Source of the DNA: Mimachlamys varia
Taxonomy: Eukaryota; Mollusca; Bivalvia; Pectinida; Pectinidae
NCBI GenBank assembly: GCA_947623455.1
Contig: OX392532.1
Span: forward strand, 24,030,792-24,094,791
Length of the DNA stretch: 64,000 nucleotides
Direction: 5' to 3'
The notes under the pieces are model-generated. The model made no database searches, had not been told where the DNA came from, and worked only from the letters and a program-made list of their open reading frames with translations. This document shows positions 1 through 11,300 of the stretch, piece by piece; position 1 is the stretch's first letter; each line of letters begins with the position of its first letter. The position numbers and the translations under genes are program-made.

Positions 1-360
1 TATGAAATACTAAGTAATTATATCGTCAAATAATAAACATGAACTTGTACATTGCATGGACAATATAGATATTCAAAAACAATTATAGGTACAAGATAAA
101 TAAATTCATAAAGATGGACGGCTCTAAAGTGAAAAAATGCAATTTTAAACACAAATATTAATTCATACTTATCGTTGAATATTAAAGAAACGGAACGGCA
201 GCAGTTCTAAAAGTCGGGGCTAAGTAAAGGTTTATTAGCTAAACAATAGTAGGGCCTATAACAAGTGGTGCTGTCAGGGGAATGACTATACAGCAATTAC
301 AGGAGACGGAAAATGTACTAATGTAATATAACATAAATAAGTAAATTAAATCAAATTTAA
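1..360. other. AT-rich non-coding DNA at left edge
   Basis: No coding signal is seen. It lies downstream of the 3' end of the LINE fragment and may include its 3' UTR, but I find no clear tail or target duplication. The remaining STK36 exons must lie to the left of the window. Confidence 0.4.
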
Positions 361-1401
361 CTAATGAATTCTGGACCGTAATAACAAGCTTGATTGTAGA
401 TATTTTCCAAGATTACATAAATCTTTTCTGTTATGTACAGATAGAAGTTGAACTAGTTTGAATGAAGAAGGGCGAGTCCAATAATACTTTTTGATAAACT
501 TTTTACGAATGTCTACGTAAAGTGGACAGACCAAAATAAAGTGGAATTCGTCCTCAATTTGGTTTTGATTACAATTACGACATAGTCTGTTTTCCCTTTG
601 TATATTTCGATACCGGCCTTCTTCTATACAAAGCTGATGTGAGGATAGTCGAAATTTCGAAATTAATTTAAAATATGCATCTGGAATAGATTTTGTTAAG
701 TAAAATTGTAATGTAAAGCTATCGATCAGAAATTTATACAAAAAACATTTAGAAGACCTTTCAAAAAATTCATTCCTTGTTTGAATAAAATTATCAATTA
801 AACGCTGCTTAAAACAATGTAAAAATACAGTTTCGTTATCAACATATTGAGATAACCAAACACCACCAAGACCAGATGACAATAAAAGGTTTTTCACTTG
901 GCAAAGCCAATTACAATTTCTGTGATTGCAGTTATTCATTTCTTCATAAACTGACTTAAGAATACAATTGTCACATTTAAGTAATTTCAACCAATATTTA
1001 ATTATCCGACATTTTCTGATAATATGTAAAGGCAGGCGCCCTAACTCAGAATATACCATTAAAGATGGCGTGCTTTTCTTTACATTCAGAATTCTTCTTA
1101 AAAAATCAAGATGTATTTTTTCTACTTTATCTGCAGCGTGAAAACCCCACGTCTCACAACCGTAATTAAGAACGGATGAAACATAAACATCAAAAACATT
1201 TAGTTTAGATTCTACATTTAGAGACAAATTATTACAAATTCTTAATGCATTATACATACATTTTCGACCTTGTTCGGCAATTTTTTCTTGAGTTTTTGTA
1301 AACTTGCCATTAAAATTTAACACTATACCAAGATAATTAAATCTGTCAACAATTTCAATTTCATTTCCATCAAATAGAAACGTCACACACAAGAATAGCA
1401 C
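361..1401 (-). mobile_element. LINE (non-LTR retrotransposon) 3' fragment: C-terminal part of reverse transcriptase ORF
   Basis: An open stretch of 346 codons reads as the region after the reverse transcriptase catalytic core of a non-LTR retrotransposon. The start (residues ~15-30) has the 'RFNYLGIVLN' motif, followed by 'VLNYGCETWGF' (~78-88). Near the C-terminus (~275-298) there is a zinc-knuckle-like 'RLCRNC...EDEFHFILVCPLY' typical of the zf-RVT region. The FADD catalytic motif and the endonuclease are absent, because upstream sequence beyond 1401 on this strand has stops. It is therefore a 5'-truncated copy, the usual outcome of target-primed insertion. No frameshift is seen inside, so the insertion may be fairly young. 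The first ATG is probably not a real start. It lies downstream of the last visible STK36 exon on the same strand, probably in an STK36 intron. The clade cannot be assigned without a search. Confidence 0.85.
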
Positions 1402-1589
1402 CTTAGTTTATAATTCAAAATAAGATACAGTCCAACAAAGTAATGAATTAAACTGCAAAACATATCTTGTCTTTAAAGAAAGAACAAATAATTTTACAAG
1501 GATGCATTAGCATTAATTTTCTTCTCCCAAGAAACATGCCTCTACATGACAGAACATGCATATAAATTACAGTTTACAGTAATGCTAAC

Positions 1590-4500
1590 CATTGACTCCG
1601 TCGGCTACGAAGGGGTGGTGTAGCAGGTCCGGCCAAGACAGACGCACTTTAGGGTTTTTGGTGAGCAAACCCTGTAGGAAGTCCTTGAACACTGGCGTCA
1701 TGTTCTTGGGCCACTTTACAGGGTCCTTGATGATGAGGCTGACCAACTGGAAGATGCTGTTTGTGTAGAAGGGTGGAGTCCCTGTAAACAGCTCGTACAG
1801 GATACAGCCTAAAGCCCTGGAAACAAAGTGGTGAGAAAAAGAAATTGAGATCAATTTGTAGGCCTTATGTAGATATAGTAATCCAACGATAAGATTGTCA
1901 TATCCATAACAAAACCAAAGGTTAGTAACTTAAGTATGAAGTTTTATTATCATATTATTTGATTGACTTATTTATCAAAATTAATAGATAAAAATAATAG
2001 ATATAACTTTTGACAAATTCCATCATTAAACATTGTTGTGTTCGAATTTGTCTGACATACAAACACATCAAGTGACCAGGAGCAAAATATTCCCCCTCTC
2101 ATGATCAGTGCTCAACAAAACCTCAAAGTTGACAAATATCCTGGCAGTATATATTATATACCGTACACTGCAAACATATATATTTTAGCAGTTAGTTTCA
2201 ATTCAGTTATGCACTAAAATTTCAGCGAGCCAAAATAAATATGTTTACAGTTTATGCACCATAACAGTAAATATTACCAAGTCGCACACTCAGTGTTAAC
2301 AGCAAATTATCAACATTTTAAGATTGTTGAGCATATTTTTTTTCATAAATAAGATTTAAAATAATTTGGCAAATAATGGATCTTCTCTGTTTAAATCATT
2401 TCATTTTCTATTTAATAATAAGCAATTTAAGGCCCAATATACGTAACTTTGGGCAAAACTTGAAGCTTAAATCAAGCCATAAAAACTTTTTATATTTATA
2501 GATTTAGCTAAGATTAACTGATATCAGCAATATTCAAGAATTCTTACGTGGTTACTGGGTACAGCAGCAGTTGAAACACAGTAACTGTCTTCTAACTACG
2601 GCTAGTTGTTTAGTGGGCCCCACTTGAATTATTTTTAATTCTTTGATTTATTTTGTCAAAAGTCTCTTGTTAGTTACCGCTCAGGTTTACTTCATTTTAG
2701 GCTTATTTTTGCATGGTTATCAACTTGATTTTTCGCCAGAATTTTTCAGAATCACAAAAAATTCCTGAAGTTACGTATATTGGGCCTTAAAATACTAAAA
2801 AGTTAGAAAACATGAGGGTTTGTTTCAATTGGTCACGGAATCTTATTTCTATTGAACTTTGCTCTAGGTTAATGATTCACATCAGTCCATATACATTTGT
2901 ACAGTACTTTTTGGGCAAAAATTGTATGAAATATAAAGGACCATTACATTTTCTACTTGCAGTTGGAAAAGCTTACAATCTGTGTCATAAACAATACTTT
3001 TTATTAATTTGATAGCTAATGTTTTGTATCACTTTCTACATGATCCATTTCATCATCTATCCCTGCTTGGTACATACCAGAGGTCGGCGGTGTGGTCGTA
3101 AGGTTTCTCCTCCACCAGTTCTGGTGACATGTACAAAGGTGTGCCCTGTAACAAAATCATATTACTGAACTATGAGGATAACAGTATGCCAGACGGCCTT
3201 TTTAAAAATGTTGTTAAAATTGTAAATATTTAATACAGCAATCAACAGAGGGGCAATATTTAGCAGGATAGAAATAATTGTTTAATGTAGTGAACTAGCT
3301 TAGCCACCCCTTAAATTTCACGAAGACCTAAATATTAAAACCTTTGAATTGCAAGAGTCCACATGTGTCTCAATATATGTGTTTACAACAATAAATTGTT
3401 AACAATTTCGTCCCGGGACACAACAAGCTTTGATGAACAGTAACGATTTATATGTGACCCTGACCTTGATAGATGTGAGTACGAGGGTGTTAAAGCTCAT
3501 GGCACGAGCGAATCCGAAGTCACAGAGTTTGATGATCCCACCCTTGCCGAGGAGGATGTTCTGTGGCTTCATGTCTCTATGGAGGATACGATGTGAGTGA
3601 AGGTAATACAGAGCGGACACCAGCTGACATGCTATCATCTTCACCTGGGAAACAGAATATATGCAGTGGAAAACACAGAATCCATAGAAAATAACAACTG
3701 AGCCTAATTTGATATCTTGTTCTGGTAATAAATTACTAAGAAAATCTTGTCAGTGATTTTGGAAGAATTTAAGGAGAGTAATACCATTTAATACCATTTT
3801 CAACATTTATATTTGATTTTGACACAATTAAGTGAGTTACAAGGACAGGGCATGTCAGTCAAAAACTCTAAAGAGGTTATGTCCTTTTTTTTTAAATGCC
3901 ACACCCACTCTAAATAAAATTTATCTATCCCATCTTACAGGTTGGTATAAATACCATTTCATGAACACAGACTCTAGATTCAAATGTCTGTCTCCACTAA
4001 GTTTCTGAAAATGGTGTTTAATTAATCATTTTGCTGTTGTCTTAAGACTGAATATAAAGATTACGCATGTTCACAATGTAACATGAAGGAAAGTGACTGA
4101 TGTCTACGTGACCAGTTTACCTGTTCCTCGGGGAGATTTCCATCATCCTCTAAAATCTGAAACAGCTCTCCTTCTGCATAGTCTGTTACCACTACTACCT
4201 GTAGGAACAGAGAAAATCATTTTATAAACTTATATGGAGCAGTTTACATATTATTTAATTATTTTACAAGGAATACTGACACTGCAGAAATGTCATCTTC
4301 TTACACAAATGAAGCATGGCATGACTAATCAGCTGATATCAAAACAAACAAGATAATTTTCTATACTGAAGTGAAATCTCAAAAATCATTTGTCGAAAAA
4401 GAGAAAATTGAAAAATCTCAACCCAATAAATATATACAGTATTTACAGGATATAACACAGTCACTACTGATTGATTGTTATTTATTATTTAATTATATAT

Positions 4501-6830
4501 ATCTCTTTAAATGTGTCCCTCCACTTTTTGGGCACTGAAATGTATGATTTATATTAATCAACCCCTCCTCCGAAATCTTAACACAACTTTCTGTTATGGT
4601 CTTCGATTCTCTCCTTAACAAAATATATACAGTAAAACCCATCTTAAGCTTACTGGAACTAGGTTAACTTCAGTACCCCTCATTCTTCAAACAGTTTGTT
4701 TGGTCCCGACTGAGATGGCTCATATTCAACCAACCTTGGGTTACTCGAATACCATGTTTGCTATCTAAATATTAGCATCCTCACCTTAGCCCACAATTTG
4801 GTCAGTTTTTTCCAGCATTAATGACACAAGTTACAACATAATTATATGGTACAGGTAATACATAAATTATGTAAAACAAATGGAAATATTTACACATACT
4901 GCTACGTCATATTCAGGGAATTTTAAAGACTATCTTATATAAAAGCCCACCCTGGCCCTTCAGTCATGAATAAATAGCAATTAAGGACATAAATTACCAG
5001 GAATGAGATAATCTAAATACAGTATTATATACTGTACATGTAGACACCTAGAAGAACAAAAATATTTAATATACACTACTACGCCATATTCAGAGAGAAG
5101 TCCTATTTGTATAATACTTTACCTCTTTATCGGTTTCGAAGCTGTCCAGCATTTCTATGATGTTGGCATGATGCAGACCCCTCATAATGTCAATTTCTCT
5201 GCGCAAGTTTCTCAGCTCTTTTTCTGGTTTCCCCACTTTAGGTATAAACTTTAATGCCACCACCTACAAAATGATATTCATATATTATCTGTAATTTATA
5301 GCTTAATATACATATTTATAATATACAGTTATTGTATGGGTGTGAGGGAAATAGCACTCTTATTATCCCCCCAAGACATTAACTATTTCCTTAGGCAAAT
5401 TAAAGCAGAGGGAAATAGTGAATGTCAAGGGGGAACAATAAAAGTGCTATTTCCTGAAGATACCCATACAATTACTCTTTTATTATACACACAATTTAAG
5501 AATTCCATTTTAAAAACTAGGCCTGCATGCAAGTAATAAAAGCAAAATCCAATATCTTTGTTCCATTTTTTCAGGAGGTGTTTTATTTGAAGTCTGTATC
5601 GTATTGTTATCATGGATGTCTTTGTATAGGTTGATCCATCAACGTTTTTTTTAATTATGCATAAAATCTACCTACAATACCTACAACATAGAATCTACCT
5701 AAAGTACCTACAACACAGTATCTACCTAAAATACCTACAACACTATCTACCTAAAATGCCTACAACATAGAATCTTTCTAAAATACCTACATGTACAACA
5801 TAGAATCTACCTAAAATACCTACATCATACATGAAGAATCTACCTAAAATACCTACAGCATATTCACTCCCACCACTGTTCATATTGTCAAGTGTCCCCA
5901 AAGCCTCTTCAATTGATCTAACCTATATATCCCTTCAGTATTATTCACCGATGTTTTTATAACTTGTTACATGTTCGCACTGTCTTTCTCTAGTACTATT
6001 TTCTACAGTGCTTCTTCGTTAAGATTGTCATCTGTTATACACGTTGCCATTTGAAAACACCTTTAGCAAAACTCCAGCGTTGTAATTTATAAACAAACTG
6101 TTTCTGCTTCGTCTCGGAAACGGTTACAGACTTTATTGTAGTCTAAGCGATGGAGGTAGAGACGCTCCGAAGGAATATGACTAACGCAGCGTCCAATCAG
6201 TGAAAAATTCCACACAAATTTGAATGCAGGCTAATTCAAAAGCTCATTCCGGATAAATACATTGTACATGTAGCTCTAATGACTATTAACCTGTAATATT
6301 TTCAAAGGACGCGTTTCAAATAGCATTTCCATTGCCTACTTTTCATATACCTTTATAGTGTAAATAAGGAAAGGTATAATAATAAATATTAATTCATCCA
6401 ACATACAAATGTATATTCCTGCAACAGACTATTTCATCAGTCCCAAGACACTAATGGGATTTATCTTTCTATTCATATACCAGATATAGTATGATGTGAT
6501 GAAGGAAATATTGATCAGCTAATTTTATAGAAGATTTCTTCAGAGATTCAGAAGTCTGGGACATTTTTTTACATAACTGCTTCCTCAAACGTTTAACTCA
6601 TATTAATCTAGAACAAAAGTAAACCTCAAACTACAGAGTAAAAGTAGTTTTTTGACAAATGCAAAACACCATCTTCATTTACATCAAAATTATCATATAA
6701 GTGGGTCACAAATTTTTTAATAAGAACTAGATATATATAGACCAACCTGTGCCTTGTATTTCTTCCTTCCTTTGTACACCTTCCCGAAGGATCCTTCCCC
6801 AATGATTTCAAGGACATGATAATTGTCCAT
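1590..6830 (-). CDS. STK36: STK36 (Fused homologue) serine/threonine kinase, N-terminal kinase domain, partial
   Basis: Six coding exons on the minus strand: 6747-6830, 5123-5263, 4121-4198, 3465-3644, 3078-3145 and 1590-1816. All have GT-AG borders and consistent phases, giving ~259 aa of an almost complete protein kinase domain. Visible motifs are the glycine loop GEGSFGKV (exon 1), catalytic lysine K33 in [13 protein letters not shown] (~123-130), DFG (143-145) and SPE (168-170, in place of APE). The last exon has [19 protein letters not shown] and ends with [10 protein letters not shown], strongly like the Fused/STK36 kinase. In animals this kinase acts in Hedgehog signalling and in building the ciliary central apparatus. 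The long C-terminal part must lie beyond the left edge, since exon 6 ends at a donor (AATG|GTTAGC) with a stop four bases on. The start is fixed by ATG 6828-6830, 28 codons before the first donor. The assignment rests on remembered family motifs. Confidence 0.9.
2431..2786. mobile_element. TTAA MITE, copy A (piggyBac-like), 356 bp
   Basis: A non-coding element begins GGCCCAATATACGTAACTT and ends with the inverse complement (AGTTACGTATATTGGGCC). It is flanked on both sides by TTAA (2427-2430 and 2787-2790), the target-site duplication of piggyBac-type transposition. Related copies lie at 7211, 44510 and 53768. It sits in an STK36 intron and encodes nothing. Confidence 0.85.
5664..5865. repeat. 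Imperfect ~27-bp tandem repeat in STK36 intron
   Basis: About eight degenerate copies of a unit like 'AATCTACCTAAAATACCTACAAC' lie in tandem, with indels between copies (for example an extra ATGTAC and a CATACATG insertion). It is in STK36 intron 1 and shows no coding potential. Confidence 0.75.
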
Positions 6831-8025
6831 GATAGAACTGTTTCCTCAGTTCTTCTTTAACTGCTGAAAAGAAATTAACATGAGAGAAATAGAATTGATT
6901 TTAACACTTTTATGATTTTGTTACCAGGTATAATTCACTTAAAAAATACCAGTATGTACAGGGATTAAGATACCCGGTAAGAAGGGGCCCAGTAGCCAAT
7001 GGCTCCTAAACATTTGTCTTGGCTCCTAGATTTTCAGAAACTTCGCCATTTATTACTACTGCAACTTCTCTTCTGAAATGAACTTGGTGCTCTAACCTAA
7101 CATAGTTAAATAATCCCTGATGTACAGTACTTCTTGTTGATGGTTATGGAAGGAATGAGTGCATGCATGTTTCTTAGGAACTTTATTTTTCTGGTATATT
7201 AGCATATTAAGGCCCAATATACGTAACTTGAATTCAGGAATTTTTTCGGGATTCTGAAAATTTATGAAAAAAAATCCAGTTGATAACCATGCAAAAATAA
7301 GCTCAAAAAAAGTAAACCTGAGCGGTAACTAACAAGAAACTCTTGACACAAAAATCCAAAGATTTGAAATAATTCAGGTGGGGCCCACCTATATTTCTTT
7401 AATCAAAATTATCACATTTCTAGCTGAGGTATGAAAAATGCTTGGTACTATTGGAAAGATGGATAATTTTTATTTTACAAACTTTCCAAATGCACGACAA
7501 ATGTACACCCCCCCCCCCCCCTAGAAGTGTAAAATTACACTAAACATCTAGTTCAGGTCCAAAACTAGTTTTAATTTAATTAGCTGTAACACATTTTCAG
7601 GTCCCTGTGGTACATAAAGGCCTATAGCTGCGCTCTCCATCACGGATAATCCGTTTACATATTATAAAGAATAAAGGTAGGTGCGTGTGTTGGGGGGGGG
7701 GGCACTTTGGAGTTGTTTATTAATTCCTGATAATCACATGTCCCTTGAGATGATGGTGTGTCATATTTGTGTGTCATGAATAGTATGTACAGTAAAAAGT
7801 ACGTCAATGCGTTAATACAGAGATTATAATTATTAAACGATGATCAGTTGTTTAGTACGACCTACATGTAGCAGACTGCAGGAACAGGCTTGAAATTTCG
7901 AATTATGGCATCAACAGGTAAATTAAATTGATGTAAATTAAAAGCAGTCAAGCTTTATACGAAAACATATCATTCGAAAAGCATGCGATAGACGCGTAAT
8001 TTAAATTAACACTATGGTGGTTACC
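6831..8025 (-). other. STK36: Probable STK36 5' UTR: intron and non-coding first exon
   Basis: Just upstream of the STK36 ATG there is a good acceptor (TTTTCAG at ~6864-6870), leaving 33 nt of 5' UTR in that exon. A matching donor, TTTGAG|GTAACC, lies on the minus strand at 8025/8024, so a non-coding first exon probably runs upstream from 8025 towards ~8200. The intervening intron holds a half copy of the TTAA MITE (7211-7392), a C homopolymer (~7508-7522) and a G homopolymer near 7692. Transcript evidence is absent, so this is inference. Confidence 0.45.
7211..7392. mobile_element. TTAA MITE, copy B, truncated
   Basis: It has the same terminal sequence as copy A (TTAA then GGCCCAATATACGTAACTT) and matches about half of the element in reverse orientation, through 'GGTGGGGCCCACC'. 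Similarity then stops and no second terminal repeat follows. It lies in the putative STK36 5' UTR intron. Confidence 0.8.
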
Positions 8026-8330
8026 TCAAATTGTAAGGACACTGAGATATCAGTCCATGTTTTGGTTTGTTTACTTCGTCGTCGTCTTTGAAGTCGCCGC
8101 CATTCTTTGAACAACTGCGCCTGCGTGACATTCATTGCAAGTAAAGTCACTTTCTTAGTTTCGAATTCAAATAATTTGCACACGAAAGTTTCAAGTTTAT
8201 TCAACTAAACTTTTTTAGTGTATGTATTTAATAATTGTTTTGTTATCTGGAATGTTGCTTATACCTTAAAGCTTCTAGACAAATTTAATACGAAAACAAA
8301 CCAATTTAAACCTCAACATTTCAAAACAAT
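8026..8330. promoter_or_regulatory. Putative bidirectional promoter between STK36 and GPN1
   Basis: The inferred STK36 first-exon donor (8025) and the GPN1 start codon (8331) face away from each other about 300 bp apart. The interval contains a locally GC-richer stretch around 8080-8130 (GTCGCCGCCATTCTTT, CTGCGCCTGCG), unusual in this AT-rich neighbourhood. GCCGCCATTCTT resembles a YY1-type site in the right place for a core promoter. No TATA box is clear. Transcription start sites are not known. Confidence 0.4.
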
Positions 8331-11300
8331 ATGGAGACGGATAGTGCACGTGGGGAAGAAGAAGCAGGTGCCTGTGGTAATTCTGAGCCCATGTCGTCGG
8401 CTCAGGGTCCCAGCGGCGAGCGTAAGAAACCTACATGCGTCATAGTCCTAGGCATGGCTGGGTCTGGGAAGACAACTTTTGTCCAGGTAAAAAATGTTGA
8501 CCAATGTCTGATCTAGATTTTGATAAACAGAAAGTAGACAAAATCGTCCTACAGTAAGGAACATAGGCGTAGTCATAGACCATGTAGACCAGTGACTCAA
8601 TGAGTCCTTAATTTTCAAGGATTTACTTAAGAATCAATAAAGAAATACTTACTCTCATAATTTCCTTTTATTTAGTGTATTTATGTTCTTTTTTATATTA
8701 TCAGATTATACCTCAAAATATACATTGTAAATTTGTTATATTTCTTTACAATGTATTAATTTCCTTATATTCTAGTTTGTTTATAAGACTTTGTTTTATT
8801 TATCATACCAAAACTGTCTTCGTGCCTTTTACTTGATTAAATAGTTATTTATTGGCACTGTCATTATTAGACAAGTAATATCTTCAGCTAACTCTGCTTA
8901 ATATCCCTATAGCTATCTTAAAAAGTACTTCATACTTCATATCTTAAACTTTTATGATTTGTTTTATTTATTATGTAATGCTGCATGTGCTTTATTATTG
9001 TTTGTAGTAGCTTATATTATTATTGATGTTTTCAGAATTACATGTAGATTGCTATCTTAATCCGAGCTTATATACAAATTTTGTTTGCTCCACAGAGAAT
9101 TACTGCCCACCTTCATGCAAGAAAAAGGCCTCCCTATGTGATTAACCTTGACCCTGCTGTTTTAGAAGTCCCCTTTCCTGCAAACATTGGTGAGTGTGGA
9201 TGTACAATTAGCTGCTTCAACACTTATAAGTCTGTGACATTAACATTTTCAAGCACTATAGCTATAGTCCAGATAAGCAAAATGTAGTGTTTATTATAGC
9301 AAATGTATTGAAATTCCACTAGTCCGAACCTAAAATTTTCTTGTCATGGGCATAGGAATAGTGGCTAAAGTCACAGACTGACACTTGATGACCCGAGATC
9401 TCCAGCTCCTCCGGTCCAGACCCCAGACGAAACATTTTGACACAGATGTCTGGTGTAGAGCCCGATTTACTGCCATAAGAAAATCTGGCATTCTCCTGAC
9501 ACTATTTGGTGTGTGAAATTGTGTTGGCCAGAGGAAACTTCTTACTACAAATAAAACTCTTCCCGTCTCTCCAGATCAGTACAGTTTGTTGATTAGTCAC
9601 CCAATGACATTTAAAAATGGCTTAATAATTTGCTCAGCACCAGATTGAAACTTTTGAACAATTGAAAATTGAGGATTCTTCTGATGGAAACTATCAGCTA
9701 CTAAAAAGAAAATAAAACAATGATTCATCTATTCATCAATTCACTGCTGTCATGCCACACCATTAAATGGCCATTATTAATTAAACCATTAATATGTTGT
9801 GCCATTAAAAATTGTCCTTTCCATTGTAATGACATAACCTTGATTAAATATCAATCAATGGCCATTAATATCATTTCCAATATAATGACATATTCATGGT
9901 TCATTATTAATTAATTAATGCACATAAAAACAAATGGTTCAATGGCCATTAAAAAGCTATCAAAAACATTTCAGGACCTAAAAATATATTGCTCAAAGCT
10001 TTCCAACACCAAACAGTGTCAGAATTTTTTTTGAGAGAGAATTCCTTGTATGTTCTATTTCATAAAGAAATGCACACTGGATCCATACCAGACATCTTTC
10101 AAGTCTGGTGTCAAAGCCAGAGGAAACTTGGGCACCTGTAGAACTTTATCTTGAAATAAAAAAAAATCAATAATTGGGATAAATGTATCTATTAGGTAAA
10201 TCTGTTTGTTCACAGACATATCTACAATTAATGTCAAAATAACTTTTTAATTTTAACCTACATTGTTATAAAAGCTTACATGTAATACCTTTTATTCATG
10301 AATTAATACTTTCTTTTCAGATATCCGAGACACTGTGAATTACAAAGAAGTTATGAAACAGTATCCTTTAAAAAAGGTTTAGGATGATATAACTTTCCAT
10401 TAAGTTTCCATGTGACATAATTTGTATATTTAAGCATTGAACTGTTACCAGATGTAGTATACAGTCGATATGAATACAATTTTGGTGACAGATAAATAAT
10501 CATGTCGCCCATTAGGGCGACATTCTATTTATCTGTTTACATCTGGTAACAGTTCAATGCTTATATTTACATTTCTGACAATTTTTAAATATGCCTGTAT
10601 CTATTCCAGTCGGATATAGTCGGTAAACGTTTTCCGTTTTTCCTTGTGTATTTCTTTACTGGAAGAATCTGATTTAAATCAATATCATCTGAGCTATTGA
10701 CTCAAAGCCATTATACATGTTATCTGAGGCAGAGTGCAAAGCTTTGACATATGGTAGTCCGACATGGCGTCAGAAATGACATCACAATAGCCTGATTTAG
10801 ATCAGTGTCATCTAAGCGATTGATTCAAAGCCATTATACATGTTATCTGAGGCGGAGTGAAAAGCTTTGATATATCGCAGTCCAACATGGCGTCAGAAAT
10901 AACGTCATGTGATGTGGATTGCAAATTGTAGTATACAGTGTGATATACTACAATTTGGTTTAGTAATGATATATAGGCAAAGGCAATGCAGAATGTAAAT
11001 ATATATATGCACTAATCATTCACGATTGGATTAACAAATAAAACTTTACATGCTTTCAGAATAATACCATATTCAAATGATTGATATGGTGGCAGGGAAA
11101 TGATGTTTTTATCATGTCTCTTGGAAAGAGTCATATTATTAAAAGTATTAGAATCAATAGAATCATGTTGTGATAAACAAATACTCTCTTTAATAGCTTA
11201 GGTGTGTCCAACTGTTAATCTTATTACTTTTATAACTTATTACTTTTATTATGTCAAACAACATCCTCAATACTCTAGGGTTATTCTTACTTTGATTCTT

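Noticed and set aside
8218..8445. 75-codon plus-strand frame starting upstream of GPN1 exon 1
   Set aside because: It is in a different frame from the P-loop exon; the frame from ATG 8331 gives GMAGSGKTT and correct splicing.
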